Source: Ursus arctos
Lineage: Eukaryota; Chordata; Mammalia; Carnivora; Ursidae
Reading direction: 5' to 3'
Assembly (NCBI RefSeq): GCF_023065955.2
Contig: NW_026622808.1
Coordinates: 50,976,475 to 51,040,474 of the forward strand
Length of the DNA: 64,000 nt
The first letter of the stretch is position 1, and each line of letters starts with the position of its first letter. Positions 46,801 through 58,219 of the stretch are shown here, one piece after another. The translations under genes and the position numbers were made by a program. The notes beneath the pieces were generated by a model. That model ran no database searches. It saw nothing but the letters and a program-made list of their open reading frames with translations, and was not told where the DNA came from.

Positions 46801-46839
<39 letters not shown>
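46798..46839 (+). repeat. (CG)n(CA)n alternating tract
   Basis: About 42 bp of strict purine-pyrimidine alternation, with CG units first and CA units after. It has Z-DNA potential and borders the CpG-rich block. Confidence 0.97.
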
Positions 46840-46842
<3 letters not shown>

Positions 46843-46860
46843 CCTCACCAGCCTGAGCGC

Positions 46861-47350
46861 AACCCAGTCTTTCAACGTTAACTATTCTGAAGCAGTCAAC
46901 GATGCTTGCTGAGTGGAAGAAACGAGCGTGCTGGAGACATGTAGCCCCCGTGGAATGGTCAGAGGGGAAATCGTGTGCCCACCTCTATGTTCTCTCTTAA
47001 TTCTGCATCCCTTCTGGTCTCCACTTTCACCGCCGCGCAGAGAAGCATCCACGCAAGCGCAGGGAGCAAATACGTGAGTGAGAGGCGAAAAAATGCCAGG
47101 GCGCTCCCTCGTGTCCTAACGTTTACTCAGTAAGCACGGGATTACGGGGAGGAACAAATCCAGCCGTGAGGAAATAAACAAGTTGGCTTCGCTTCACCAG
47201 TTCCACCAATAAAAGCGGGGCAGTTTGCATTGCCCTTTCTTTAAATGTGTCACACACACGTGTTTCTGTATATGATATAGGTGATCTGTACGAATGTGTA
47301 CTCACAGATCTAGCACACGCGCGTTCACGTGTACGTGCTCTCGTTGACGG
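46861..47350. promoter_or_regulatory. CpG-island-like block
   Basis: By hand count, 46861-47220 has about 187 G+C in 360 bases (52%) and 21 CpG, an observed/expected ratio near 0.87. That passes the classic island test (over 200 bp, over 50% GC, ratio over 0.6). CpG density stays high to 47350 (about 36 CpG in 46799-47350). Within it are CCAAT beside a TATA-like AATAAAAG (47205-47216) and a strong splice-donor match at 47074 (AC|GTGAGT). No ORF with a known protein starts here; a non-coding promoter or orphan island is possible. Confidence 0.5.
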
Positions 47351-48155
47351 TCTTTCTAGGTTGATCAACGAAGTAATTCCTTATAATCAAAAGTTCTAAT
47401 AACAGTTGCGTTATTTATGGGCTTTGGAAGTAGTTATTCAATTATTAACTGAATTTATTCTCCCTAGGGTTCAACTCATTCATTTACTTTTCATTGAACA
47501 AAGGATAATAAACACTTATTATGCTCGGTGTAGCATTCTAGTCATTTTGCTGTTGTTCAAGTTGTACCGTGTGTGTGCGTGTGTGTGGGTACGTGTGCAC
47601 GCAGGATGACAATTCATCCGGGTGGTAATTTTCTAAAGGGCAAGAGTAATGACTAGGGAAGAACAACAAAAATTATTGACAGATTAGTGAGCTCCGCTCC
47701 AAGGAAAACAATAAGGGAAATAAATTTCAGTATTCCAGTGATGACCAGAGACACCATTCATTAAACCATGAAAAAACAGAAATGTACCATATGACTTCTC
47801 CTGACTAACTTGGTTTACAGTCAGGCCAAAATGGAGTAAATTATATTTACAATGGAAAGCGTTTGTTAAAGCCATTAGGAAGAATTTCCTGGCTGTAATT
47901 CTTGTGAAATAGAACATTGTCTTCCCTCTTCAAAGAGTAGATTCTTACAACTTAAGAGCTGATGAGAACTATAGATATTATCTAATTTGTTGCCTCTTAA
48001 TCTTTGGAGGGGGCACATACCCCTCTTAGAATCTAATTAACATTGTAAACTTTCCTCCTCAGAAAAAATTCACATACAAAATGTGGTATAATATTTCACA
48101 AGGTTTATGGACACCTTCCTCAACCCTAACTAAAACTCAAGGTTATGAATTCTTG
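47351..48155. other. Unique sequence
   Basis: A GT-rich patch with CG steps lies at 47567-47602. No element or gene recognised; the frames at 47406-47609 and 47684-47917 show no known product. Confidence 0.4.
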
Positions 48156-48159
48156 ATTT

Positions 48160-48700
48160 TATTCAGCATTCCCATTGTGTGGATGCATAAACTGAATCCC
48201 AGAGGTTCGATAATGTTATAAACTTAATTTTGTCCCCTGCTGCCAAAAGCGTATGTTGAAGTCCTAACTTCAGTACCTCAGAATGTGACTGTATTTGGAA
48301 ACAGGATCTTTAAGGGGGGTAATTAAGTTAAAATGAGGTTATCAGGTTACACCCTAATCCAATATGACCAGTGTCCTTACAAGAAGAGGAAATTTTGACA
48401 CAGCCATACAGAGCGAAGGTGATGTGAAGATGGAGGGAAAAGGTGGCCATCTACAGTCAGAGAACAGGGCTTCAGAAAAGACTAAGCCTGCTGACACCTT
48501 AATCTTGGACTTCTAGCCTTCCACACTGAGAAAATATATTTCTGTTGTTTCAGCCATCCAGTCTCTGGCACTTTGCTATGGCGGCCTAGCAAACTAGTAC
48601 AGGAGTAAGCCCAAGCTATTTAACTAATGGTGGAGCCAGAAATGAAATCCCTTTGCTTAGATACCTCTCTAAGTCCGTTCTCTTTCCAGTGTTGTATGTT
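48160..48700 (+). repeat. MIR SINE split by an MLT1 LTR
   Basis: Left 'cattcccattgtgtggatgcataaactgaatcccagaggttcgataa' and right 'gagtaagcccaagctatttaactaatggtggagccagaaatgaaatcc' are adjacent in MIR. The bases at the joint (GATAA / AGTAA) are consistent with a 5-bp duplication of the MIR sequence AGTAA. Confidence 0.85.
48214..48602 (+). mobile_element. MLT1-type (ERVL-MaLR) solo LTR
   Basis: It starts TGTTATAAAC and ends CAAACTAGTACAG. Diagnostic blocks are 'tgctgccaaaagcgtatgttgaagtcctaac', 'tcagaatgtgactgtatttgg', 'ctaatccaatatgaccagtgtccttacaagaagagga', 'tgacaccttaatcttggacttctagcc', 'aatatatttctgttgtttcagcc'. No internal region is present. Confidence 0.93.
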
Positions 48701-48704
48701 TTTG

Positions 48705-49410
48705 CACGGAAAATAATGAAATAGACCTACTGATCTTCCAGGATTACTTTTCTTACAATGATTCTATGTATTATCTACTTAAGTTTAAAATGCTTTTGTC
48801 ACATTTTCTAAATGCTCATAAAAATAGAAAAAATGCTATGCTCCTGGTGGTTCATTAGGAATAATAAAAATATAGTTTTTCTAAAATAAAAATACAACCA
48901 ACTTTAATGTCTTTGTAAATGGGGAGTTCCCCATCCCAACTCCTGAATAAATACCCAGTTTATTTATTTGTTGTTGTTTTTTTAACTTACTCATTACAAA
49001 TGGAGAATTTATCCCTGACTCGACTCAATAAAATATTTAAGGTCATTCTAACTTATTAGGCTGTATGCTCTGACTTAGAATAATTTTGACAATGCAAACT
49101 TTGGGCAGGTAAGAATTAGCCTTGCTACATTTATCAGTAAATTATTAAAACCTTGACTAACTTGTTCTCTTGCTGATTCATTGTCTTCTCAAAATTTCAG
49201 TTAATGGGAGCTCTTCGGACTCTTTGACCTTCAAGGGCTCTTGAGGTCATTGATTTCATGTCCCTTGTATCATCCCAGATCAATTAAAATTACGTGATGA
49301 TAAATCCTCATACAATGGCCTTTGTATTTTTCCGAGTGTGGTGTTTTCTTTATAGCACTCATTAGCAGAAATTATGACAGTTATTCACTTCTTTCCATTT
49401 TGTTTGTTTT
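48705..49410. other. Unassigned AT-rich sequence
   Basis: No element recognised. The frame at 49322-49735 begins here but most of it is L2. Confidence 0.4.
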
Positions 49411-49414
49411 GTCT

Positions 49415-49540
49415 CCTCCACCTAAATGTAAGGTTCATAAGGGCATAAACTTTATCTATCTCATCCAATGCTGTATTTGCAGAGCCCCAGGCTCAGCACA
49501 TAATGGGTACTCAATGAATACTTACTGTGTGAATAAGGTA
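49415..49540 (+). repeat. L2 3' end (first copy)
   Basis: 'ctaaatgtaaggttcataagggcataaactttatctatctcatccaatgctgtatttgcagagccccaggctcagcacataatgggtactcaatgaatacttactgtgtgaata' follows the L2 3' end. Confidence 0.88.
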
Positions 49541-49569
49541 ATTTTTAATGTAAAGAATCATACAAGGAA

Positions 49570-49960
49570 TGCCCCTTTCCACTATCAGGCCCTGGCAAAT
49601 GTTATTTCCTCTGATTGTAATCTACTCTCCCATCCTACCTCCCCTTCTTTTTCCCCATTTCTTCTACTTGCTCTTCAGATATCAGCTCAAACATTTCCTT
49701 GGAGAGGTCTTCCCCTTGATCCAAGTCCAAATTAGGTCAGTATCTCTCTCAATTACATGTTCTCTCATGGTCCTCTGTAGCTTTGCTTCATTCAAGCACT
49801 TATCATTGCTTGTAATTGTAATTTATTCAGGTGATGATTTAGTTAAAATTTGTCTTTTAAACTGAGATAAGCTCGATGAGTGCAGGAAGTCTCTTCTTGT
49901 TTATCATTATGTCCCCAGAACCTAAAAACATACCTGTCCCATACTGGGTATTCAGTACAC
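49570..49960 (+). repeat. L2 3' end (second copy, longer)
   Basis: Blocks follow L2 over almost 400 bp: 'cagatatcagctcaaacatttccttggagaggtcttccccttg', 'aaattaggtcagtatctctctcaattacatg', 'gcacttatcattgcttgtaattgtaatttattcaggtgatgattt', 'gagtgcaggaagtctcttcttgtttatcattatgtccccagaacctaa'. The 137- and 98-codon frames at 49322-49865 come from these two L2 copies, not from a gene. Confidence 0.92.
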
Positions 49961-49964
49961 TTTT

Positions 49965-50700
49965 AAAAAAAAGAAGTAAATGAATAGATAAGAAACATTT
50001 CATAAAGAAATGCTGAAGATGGAATGCACTTAAAGAAGTTTATGGAAAAGATAGTGGTTTTAACCTTGGGCTTCAAAGAAGTAAGGAGATACTTAGATTA
50101 AATAATACATTCAAAACACATTCGTGCAGAAATATAAAGAAGCTCTAAAAAGACCAAACACATATCCAATCAAAGCACACTTTTTCACATGTTCCCTTGT
50201 GAAAATTTTCATACATCAAAAAATGTTACCTGAGAGTATGAATGCAGTCTTTCATACCATATTGAGTTTCCTTCCGTGAAAATGTATTGACGTACAGAAG
50301 GAGCCATACACAAATCTCCTTTTGTGCACCATGTTTGACTCAAGGGTTCAGAGTCCATGCTGGTCTGGAGCCAACTCAATGAGACACAAGGACCAGAAGA
50401 TCATTTCTCTCATATAACTCTCATTAGGCAATACTGTCCCATTCTTCTGAATCAATATGCAAAAGGTTAAGAGCAGCATCCATTGGGAAGACTAGAACCA
50501 ACTAGAAAGAAGGGACTAGAAGGATGGAACGAATTTTTAAAATGTGAGAGGAATTAAAAGAAAATACAAGGAATGAATTCCAAGATACTTGCAGATACCT
50601 CAACACATATGTCTGTACTGTAGAACACCAAAGCAGAAAGTTTTAAACATAGCCCTTCTTTAATTAAGGAATTATACTGAAATTGGGTAAAAAAAAAATG
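49965..50700. other. Unassigned sequence
   Basis: No element recognised. Confidence 0.4.
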
Positions 50701-50704
50701 CGTA

Positions 50705-50962
50705 TGTGTATATTTGGCTTAAACAACAGAAATTGATTTTCTCACAGTTCTGGAGGCTAGAAGTCCAAGATCAAGGTGTCAGCAGAGTTGGTTTCCTCTG
50801 GAACTTTTCTCCTTAGCTAGCAGATGGCCATCCTCTTCCTGCCTCTTCACATGGTCTTCCTACTGTGGACACATGTCCCTGGTGTCTCTTTGTATGTTCA
50901 AATTTCCTCTTCTTATAAAGACACTAGTCATGTTGCATTGAAGCCCATCCTAACAAAATCCT
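50705..50962 (-). mobile_element. MLT1/MST-type LTR, antisense, truncated
   Basis: The plus strand reads the complement: 'tggcttaaacaacagaaattgattttctcacagttctggaggctagaagtccaagatcaaggtgtcagcagagttgg', 'cagatggccatcctcttcc', 'ctcttcttataaagacactagtcatg'. It stops where the antisense L1 starts. Confidence 0.88.
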
Positions 50963-50964
50963 TT

Positions 50965-51100
50965 TAATTTTTTCCCAGTTTTATTGAGATGTAATTGATA
51001 TACATCATTGTATAAGTTTAAAGTAAGCAGCGTAATGATCTAACTTATATATGTATTGTCAAATGGTTTCTGTAATAAGTTTAGTTAAGATCGATTATCT
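50965..51100 (-). mobile_element. L1 3' end, antisense
   Basis: 'cagttttattgagatgtaattgatatacatcattgtataagtttaaagtaagcagcgtaatgatc...ctgtaataagtttagttaagatcga' is the complement of an L1M 3' UTR. Confidence 0.8.
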
Positions 51101-51434
51101 GCTTTCTAGTGCAGTCTGTCTTGATCTCTGTACAGAGTGGATGCTTCAGCTTCACCTGTGTGTTCTAGGATTTTCTCAGTGGTGTCTTTATAAATACTAT
51201 TTAGTTGTTCTTCCTGTGAGGTGGAACAAAGTCGGAAAGACAAGATGTTCCCATCTCGGTGATGTCATTCTTTCAGTAAGGAATTTTTTTTCATGAAAAT
51301 ACACACAATGGCACAACAATAAAGGCACTCTTGTAAGTTTCCATGGAAATTAACAAAAACTCTTTAAAAAGCTGTTTGGCAATATTTATTTTAAACCTTA
51401 AAAATATGCCTGCCTAATACCACAAGTACTTTTT
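51101..51434. other. Unassigned sequence
   Basis: No element clearly recognised before the SINEC pair. Confidence 0.4.
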
Positions 51435-51449
51435 AAAAATTATTCTGAA

Positions 51450-51675
51450 GGGGCACCTGGGTGGCTTTGCTGGTTAAGCATCTGACTCTTGATTTCAGCT
51501 CAGGTCATGATCTCAGGGTCAGGAGATCAGCCCTGCATGGGGCTCTCCACTCAGCGTGGAGTCTGCTTAAGATTCTCTCTCCCCCTCTCCCTCTGCCCCT
51601 CCCACTGCTTGCACGCTTTCTCTCTCTCTTTCTCTGAAAATAAATAAGTAAATCTTTAAAAAATAATAATAAAAT
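51450..51675 (+). mobile_element. SINEC, older subfamily
   Basis: GGGCACCTGGGTGGCTTTGC head, CT-rich middle, A-rich tail to 51675. The duplication AAAAATTATTCTG (from 51435) versus AAAAATTATTCGG (from 51676) has one mismatch. Confidence 0.95.
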
Positions 51676-51741
51676 AAAAATTATTCGGTGGAAATTTTCG
51701 TAAATTTGGATATAGACTTTTACTAAGAAGTATTCCTTGCA

Positions 51742-51947
51742 GGGGTGCCTGGGTGGCACAGTCAGTTAAGTGCTGACTCTCAGTTTCACCTCAGGTTGTG
51801 ATCTGAGGGTCATGAGATCAAACCCTGAGTCAGGCTCTGTGCTCAGTGCTGAGTCTGCTTGAGATTCCCTCTCCCCTCCCTCTGTTCTTCCTACTCACTG
51901 GTGCTCTCTCTCTCCAAAATAAATAAATAAATCTTAAAAAAAGAAAA
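51742..51947 (+). mobile_element. SINEC, older subfamily
   Basis: GGGGTGCCTGGGTGGCACAG head with 'tcagttaagtgctgactctc' and an AAATAAATAAATC tail. The 17-bp duplication AAGAAGTATTCCTTGCA (51725-51741) versus AAGAAATATTCCTTGCA (51948-51964) has one mismatch. Confidence 0.96.
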
Positions 51948-52181
51948 AAGAAATATTCCTTGCAGAAACATAATATTTAAAGAATGGAAACAACCTAAAT
52001 AATTAATAGTAGAGTAATAGTTATGTAATACATGACATACTGGGTAGTGGTTTGCCATGCTACCATTATAAGTTATTTAATTTCAAAGAATACTTAATAT
52101 AATAGAAAGTTTCTGTAAGTATAATATTAAGAATTAAGCAATATTTTTAGAAAACTTTTTATTATCTCGATTTTGAAAATT

Positions 52182-52186
52182 TATTT

Positions 52187-52221
<35 letters not shown>

Positions 52222-52222
52222 C
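52182..52222 (+). repeat. (ATTT)n, tail of an antisense SINEC
   Basis: About ten ATTT units. They are the complement of the expanded (AAAT)n tail of the adjoining SINEC. Confidence 0.95.
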
Positions 52223-52391
52223 TTATTTTAGAGAGCATGCATGTGAGCTGTGGGGGGCAGAGGGAGAGGGAGAGAATCTCAAGCAGACTCCCTGCTAAGC
52301 ATAGAGCCCAGCTCAGGGCTTGATCTCACGAGCCCTGAGATCATGACCTGAGCCAAAATCATGAGTCAGGCGCTTAACCAACTAAGCCCCA
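52223..52391 (-). mobile_element. SINEC, older, antisense
   Basis: Complement of a SINEC: 'gcagagggagagggagagaatctcaagcagactccctgct', 'ccctgagatcatgacctgagcc', 'gcgcttaaccaactaagcccc'. Target-site duplications could not be placed with confidence. Confidence 0.92.
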
Positions 52392-52980
52392 CAAAACATA
52401 TTTTTAAAATACCCAAGTTATAACTCATAACATCAGAGTAAGTATTGTCTTTAAACAACCAGCCCAACCATACTTGTCAGCATCTGCCCTGAGCAAGGCT
52501 ATAAAATTACCAAAGTTATTTTCTTTTGTATTATTTGCTTGCAATAAAGGGGTTTCACAGAACTTAGGAGCAAGGTTAAGATGGCTTTTGACAGTAGGGT
52601 GGATGGAACCACAGATCTAGAAGTCCCTTCTCACTTTGTTCCATCTTTCTCTCATTGCACATATGTTCTGGTTCATTATTCACTCTCCCTTGAGACAAAG
52701 TTCTACTTATATCTACGTGGCTCAAAATAGGGATACAGACAGCCCCCTGTTACCTGTTAGAGTAAACAGCATAGTAAGTCTTTCTCTTGCTCATAATTCG
52801 AAACCTTTCTATGTTGCTTTAATTGCACAATCTTAGGCTATGCAAATGCAGCCAGAGAAGACAACTGCCAAGGTCCCATCCCTGTGAATAAGCAGAGGAG
52901 TCCTTACAGAAAAACAGAAGCCAGTCTGAGCTGAGGAGACAGTTCCATTAAGTGTGTCTGGCATAAGGACTCCATAATAT
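52392..52980. other. Unassigned sequence
   Basis: No element recognised. The frame at 52636-52836 has no known product. Confidence 0.4.
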
Positions 52981-52982
52981 TA

Positions 52983-53310
52983 ACTTCGTTATCAGGTAGG
53001 GTGTTTCAGTGACAAGTAACTGATACAATTTGAACTGGCTTAAACCATAAAGGGATTTTATTGGTCTTGATGATGAAAAGTCTCTAGATGTAGGGTTTGT
53101 TTCAAATAGGGTTTCACTGAGTAGCCACATACTAAAACCAAAACCACTCTTTGTCCCTTTCTCCTTTGCTCTAGTCCCTGACTGTTTTTTCCGTTTTGAA
53201 TCTTTGTTACGTGCCCCGTTAGTAGTCCCAAAATGGCTGGCAGTGGTTTTAGGGGCTGCATGCTTCCTTCTTCATATCCAAGGAGATACTCTTTAAATAT
53301 TTGGCCATTG
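52983..53310 (-). repeat. Old LTR-like repeat, antisense (tentative)
   Basis: 'gtgtttcagtgacaagtaactgatacaatttgaactggcttaaaccataaagggattttattgg', 'caaaatggctggcagtggttttaggggctgcatgc' follow the antisense of the LTR-type family seen at 19575, 26720, 60295 and 62765. The 100-codon frame at 53058-53360 lies in it. Confidence 0.55.
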
Positions 53311-54058
53311 AAAAATTTAACATAAGTAGCACAGACTGAACACCAGCCTGCCTCAGTCAAGGTAGTTTAAATTTCTCAATATGCCACCGCTATTTGGGCC
53401 ACTCTATGATTATGGAATCCCCAATGAGGACACTCGGGAATCTTCATGTACCTCCTGGACTATTTATCTCCCATCCTCAAGGTTAATTCACATGAAACAA
53501 TTTCTCTTGTTAAATGCTAGTTTTGCCCTAAGGTATGAATGTTTAATCCTCATGAAGGTAGTGGGAGTTACATGTGTGCAATGGTTACAGTCCCTTAACT
53601 AATTAGTGGTGAGAGGATGTTAATAAGAGAGTGATTTATATAATACTAAGGAACTGCCAAATACAGTAAAATCTAATTTAGACCAACTGGTGGAAAGCCA
53701 GACTTAACTGGTAGAAAAGTAAGAATTATAGAATATTTTTAAAGAAATTATATATCACGATTTTCCAACGTATTTGGTAATTCAAAGCATTTCTCAAGCT
53801 TTCATGGAGCAGAGGGCATCAAGCGTTGCCAAGTAGAGACGCCTTTGAAAACTCCTTTAAATGAATAGATAATAGTGACTGTGATTATCATCATGTAACA
53901 CTTTTGAGCATTAATTAATATTTTTAAGTTTGGGATTTTTCTGTCTGAACCTATTGTAGTCCTGCATAAATTTACTTACATTACTGCGTTGCTGAAAAAG
54001 TCACTCACAGACTTGGGATGAGCAGTTCTACTCTCTGGGGACGCAAAAAAGGCAAGCA
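53311..54058. other. Unassigned sequence
   Basis: No element recognised. Confidence 0.4.
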
Positions 54059-54072
54059 GGTAGCTCCTGGCT

Positions 54073-54255
54073 GGGTACTTGGGTGGCTCAGTGGAGTGTC
54101 TGCCTTCGGCCCAGGTTATGATCCTGGGGTCCCGGGATCAAGTCCCATATCGGCCTCCCTGCTCAGCGGGGCGTCGGCTTCTCCCTCTGCCCCTCCCGCT
54201 GCTCGTGATCTGTCTCTCTAATAAATAAATAAAATCTTTTAATAATAATAAAAAA
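54073..54255 (+). mobile_element. SINEC, older subfamily
   Basis: 'gggtacttgggtggctcag' head, 'gtctgccttcggcccaggttatgatcctgggg' body and AATAAATAAATAAAATC tail. The duplication GTAGCTCCTGGCT (54060-54072) versus GTCGCGCCTGGCT (54256-54268) has three mismatches. Confidence 0.93.
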
Positions 54256-54344
54256 GTCGCGCCTGGCTTTTCCTGGACTACAAACAAGCTAATGAAAGAA
54301 GACATGTAAATTTGTTAAGAGCCTAACGCAGTTATCTGTCCCCT

Positions 54345-54580
54345 CACTCTTTATATACAACACATATTCATAGAGCGCTTACTGTATTTCAGTCACTGTT
54401 CTAAGCACTAGAGTGCAAAAAGGGGGCCTTACAAGCCAGGTTCGTGTTTGTATTTGATTTGAAGCACCATGGGAGGTCATTTGACAGTTTTAATTGGCAA
54501 AATCTGGTCTGTATTTCCGCATATAGGGTGGGGGTAAGAAGAGTAGACTGGACCCAAGTTAAGAGGGTTGAGTTAATCAT
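54345..54580 (+). repeat. Old interspersed repeat (LINE-like)
   Basis: 'catagagcgcttactgtatttcagtcactgttctaagcactagag' and 'ttgaagcaccatgggaggtcatttgacagttttaattggcaaaatctggtctg' match the 5' and middle blocks of the family at 34390, with the centre deleted. Confidence 0.6.
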
Positions 54581-55445
54581 ATTTCCCACAGCATTGCACG
54601 GTGTCATGGTGGCCTGTGCATTTATATTTATATTCCCATTTATTCACGGAAGTCACTCCCATCCTGCCCTCCACCACAAGTAATCAGTCTTACACATTTG
54701 ATGCCTCTTTTTATTAGTGTGTGCTCTTATAAAACATGCACTGCTCATTTTGTTGACCCGTATTTTTGATAGACATATTGAACTGCATTACAGAACTCCT
54801 TTAGGCTTCCTCTTTTCTCAACACTATTAAGACGCACCAGTTGGTATGTACCTTTGGCTGGTGACCTCTCAGAGCTTCACAGTGTTCCAAAGCATGAACC
54901 CACTATAACATGCATGTCCTTTAACCAAGCAAAGAACAGGTTGTTTCCCACTCCCCACTACAGTAAAGCTAAGAGGAGCACCCTATCCGTGTTGCCTTAT
55001 CAACCTGAATGAGACTCTCTAGTACATATACCTATTATAGAGTATAAATACATTTCATTTAACCAGCCACTCCAGATTGCCCACAGAAGGGTTCTTCCTG
55101 TTGACACCTTCAAGAGAAGTTTCTGAAAGCTCCTATATCCCCAAGTCCTGTGAAAAACTTACACTATTTAGCTGTCGAATTCTTCTCAATTTGATGGGTA
55201 TAAATTGATATCTCCTTACTATTTTACTAATCATTTTTCTAAATATTAATGAATATGGGTCTCTTGATGTATGTCAACCTTCTGAGCTTTTAATTTGTGC
55301 ACTGCCTGTTCATATCCTTTACTTGTCTTTCCATTCATATTCCTATTTCTTGATTTCTAGAAATTCCACTTGCATATCTAAATACAATCCCCGTGATTGA
55401 AAACCTCTTTTTCTAATCTGCCAACCCTGTACTAACTTTGCATAT
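54581..55445. other. Unassigned AT-rich sequence
   Basis: 54690-55400 resembles scattered old L1 3'-region sequence ('ggtataaattgatatctccttac', 'cctgttcatatcctttac') but I cannot anchor it firmly. Confidence 0.4.
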
Positions 55446-56302
55446 TGTATCTTTCATTTGGACAAGTGTTTTGATTTTGTTACAATCAAATTTAACAATT
55501 TTTACTTATTGTTTACACTTAGGGCATTTATTTTAGAAATCTTTCTCCAATTTAGGTCCTAAAATTTTTCTCCAACATTGTTTTCCACTCATGCTTCATA
55601 TTTACTTTTGACACTTAGGTCTTTAATCCATTTGAATTCAATTTATGCATATAGTATTACAAAAGGACCTAATTTTATTTTGTTACCTACCTGAGCTAGT
55701 TTTCCTGACATTGTTCAATAAACCGTCTCTATTGATTCATGGTGCTGGCAACCAAATATTGTTTGCTGAATTCATCTTTCTGTTCCATTGGTCAGTTTGT
55801 CTATTTTGGTACCAATCTCATACAGTTTTAAAATATGACTTATTTTTTAAGGCATGCCATTACTCACTTTTTTTTTTTTAATTCTTAATCCCTTTCATGT
55901 GTTTGCCCACCCTCGCCCTTCCAGTAGAGTAACCAATAGTTTGTTTTACTATTCTTTTTTGGTCATCTAAATTTTCAATAAGTGTATTGAGTTCTTAAAA
56001 CAAAATTCCTGCTGGAATTTTTTTGACATTCCACTGACTTTAAAGATGAAATTAAGAAGAACTTTCTCTTTGTTTATTCAGTTCTTCTTTCATATTTCTA
56101 AATTCAATGTTAAACTTTTCTCTGAAGAGGTCTAGATTTTTTTTATTAGTTCTTAGATATTTTATCTACAGTTCTTTGATCATTATGTGTAATTCTATAT
56201 TTGATTATTTTTTCCATTCATTATTGATGGTGTAAAAAAATTAATAAATCTTTTTTGTTGATGACGTAAATAGCAACCCTGCTGAACTTCTTACTGGCAA
56301 AT

Positions 56303-56508
56303 GTGGTAGCCACTAATCACATAGGACTCTTGAGTACTTGAAGCGTAGCTAGTGTCACATGTTGAAATAGAAGTATTTTAGAAGACAGAGTTAAATAAAT
56401 TATGGTATTAAAACTAATTTCATCTGTTTGCTTTTGCTTAACTTAATTTTAGAAAATGTAAAATGACGTATGTGGTTCACGTTGTATTTCTATCGGACCA
56501 CACTGCTG
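56303..56508 (-). mobile_element. hAT-Charlie-type non-autonomous transposon
   Basis: It begins TGGTAGCCACTAATCACA and ends GGACCACACTGCTG, with 'ttgagtacttgaagcgtagctagtg' and 'aaaatgtaaaatgacgtatgtggttcacgttgtatttctat' inside. This matches the common mammalian element with CAGTGCTGTCCAATAGAA ends. It interrupts the L1. Exact family name uncertain. Confidence 0.75.
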
Positions 56509-57665
56509 TAGATGAGTGTGTCATCTGTGTATAATGATAGAATTATTTCTCCCTTTCAAACCTCACATATGTTATTTCTTCCTCTTTTTATAGAGTGCTG
56601 GCTGACACATCTAATACAATGTTAAACATTAGCAGAAACATCCTTGTCTTATTCTCAGTTTTGAAGGGAATGTGGCTAATGGTTTGTCATTATACATAAA
56701 GCTTTGTGAAGGCTTTTGATATAGACACTAGCTATAAAGAAAATTCTCGTCAATTCCCAGTTTATGAAGTGTTTATAAGTAAGTGGTAGTCTTTGGCAAA
56801 AGCTTTTTTCCACATCTATCCATATATTCAAATCATTTTTCTCAAACTATTAATGCAGTTAATTACAAAGATGGATTTTCTGATGCTGAACCATCCTTAC
56901 ATTCTAGAGATATAATCTGTTTTACTATGTCAAAGTTTTAGTTTCTTTGGCTCTGATAATCTGATTTTGATTTCAAAGAAATGACTTGGCCACTCTCTGG
57001 AAATTGGGTTGGGGCAAGAGTGTGGAATCAGGTATGTTTGTCTGTATTTATATTATAATTTCATGACACAATCTTCCTGATGTATTTACTCTTTGATTGT
57101 TATGACCCATCCCACCTTATCTCTTCTTGAGATACTTCTTGATTCAAGGTATATTTTGTCTGATGTTAATATAGCTTCTCCAGTTTTCCCACACATAGTG
57201 TTTACACTCATATCTTTTTCTCCAGTTTCCTTCAATCTATTTGTGACTTTTATTTAGAGTTTATCTCTTACAGACAGTATAAAATTGGTTCTTATTTTTA
57301 TCCAGTCTGATAATCTCTGACTTTTTATTAGAGTGTTTAGTCTACTTATATTTAATGTAGCTATTGATTTTGCTGTATTTAGATTTTTTGTGTACTTTTG
57401 TTTTTATATTTGTTTCATTTCTTTTTTGATCTTCTGTTACTCCTTCCTTGACTTCTTTTGAGTTGATCAGTTACTTTTTAGTATTCCATTTTAGTTTGTC
57501 TATTGGCTTCTTAGTTGTATCACCTTGAAATCTTTTTAGTAGTTGCTGTAGAGATTACAATATGCTTCTGAAACTTATCCCAACCTACCTGAAGCTAACA
57601 TATAATTATTTAAAGTAAAATATTAAAAGCTTATAATGGTTTTAATTTCCATGCATATCCTTCAG

Positions 57666-58219
57666 TAGGCAGAAATCTAAGATGGTCCCCCACTGTCGTC
57701 TGATAGGCATGTCCTATATAATCCCCTCTCCTTGAATGAAGTCAGAACTTTTGCATATGATAGTATATCATTCTGGTGATTAGGTTATTAATCATTTGAA
57801 TTTGAGTTCGTCAAAAGAAAAATCATCCAGATGGCCTGATATAATCACAAATACCCTTAAAAGGGACTGGCCCCTTCATGAAGTCAGAGAGATTCAAAAC
57901 ATGAGAGGACCTACAGAAAGAACAACATTGCGAGGAAACATGGGAAGCCTCTAGGAGCTGAAGGTAGTCCCTGGCCAACTGCCAGCAATAGAACAGGAGC
58001 CTCAGTCCTACAGCTGCATGGAATTAAATTCTGCCAACAACCGTGTGAGCTTGAAAGAAGACCCTGCACTCTAGAAAGGAATGCACATATCTGACACCTT
58101 GATTTCAAGTTTTGAAACCCTAAACAGAAGTCCCAGTTTGGACTTAGGACCTATAGAACTGTGAGGTAATAAATTGATGTTGTTTTAAAGTATAAAGCTG
58201 TGATGATTTGTTACACAGC
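57666..58219 (+). mobile_element. MLT1-type (ERVL-MaLR) solo LTR
   Basis: 'aatctaagatggtcccccactgtcg', 'ctccttgaatgaagtcagaac', 'ggctgattaggttat'-like start, then 'ctgaaggtagtccctggccaactgccagcaa', 'ggaattaaattctgccaacaaccgtgtgagcttg', 'ctgacaccttgatttcaag', 'gaactgtgaggtaataaattgatgttgttttaaag', 'gatttgttacacagc'. Inserted in the antisense L1. The frame at 57911-58108 lies in it. Confidence 0.9.

Noticed and set aside
49322..49735. 137-codon open frame, the longest in the window
   Set aside because: Much of it is L2 LINE 3' sequence in two adjacent copies; no protein similarity.
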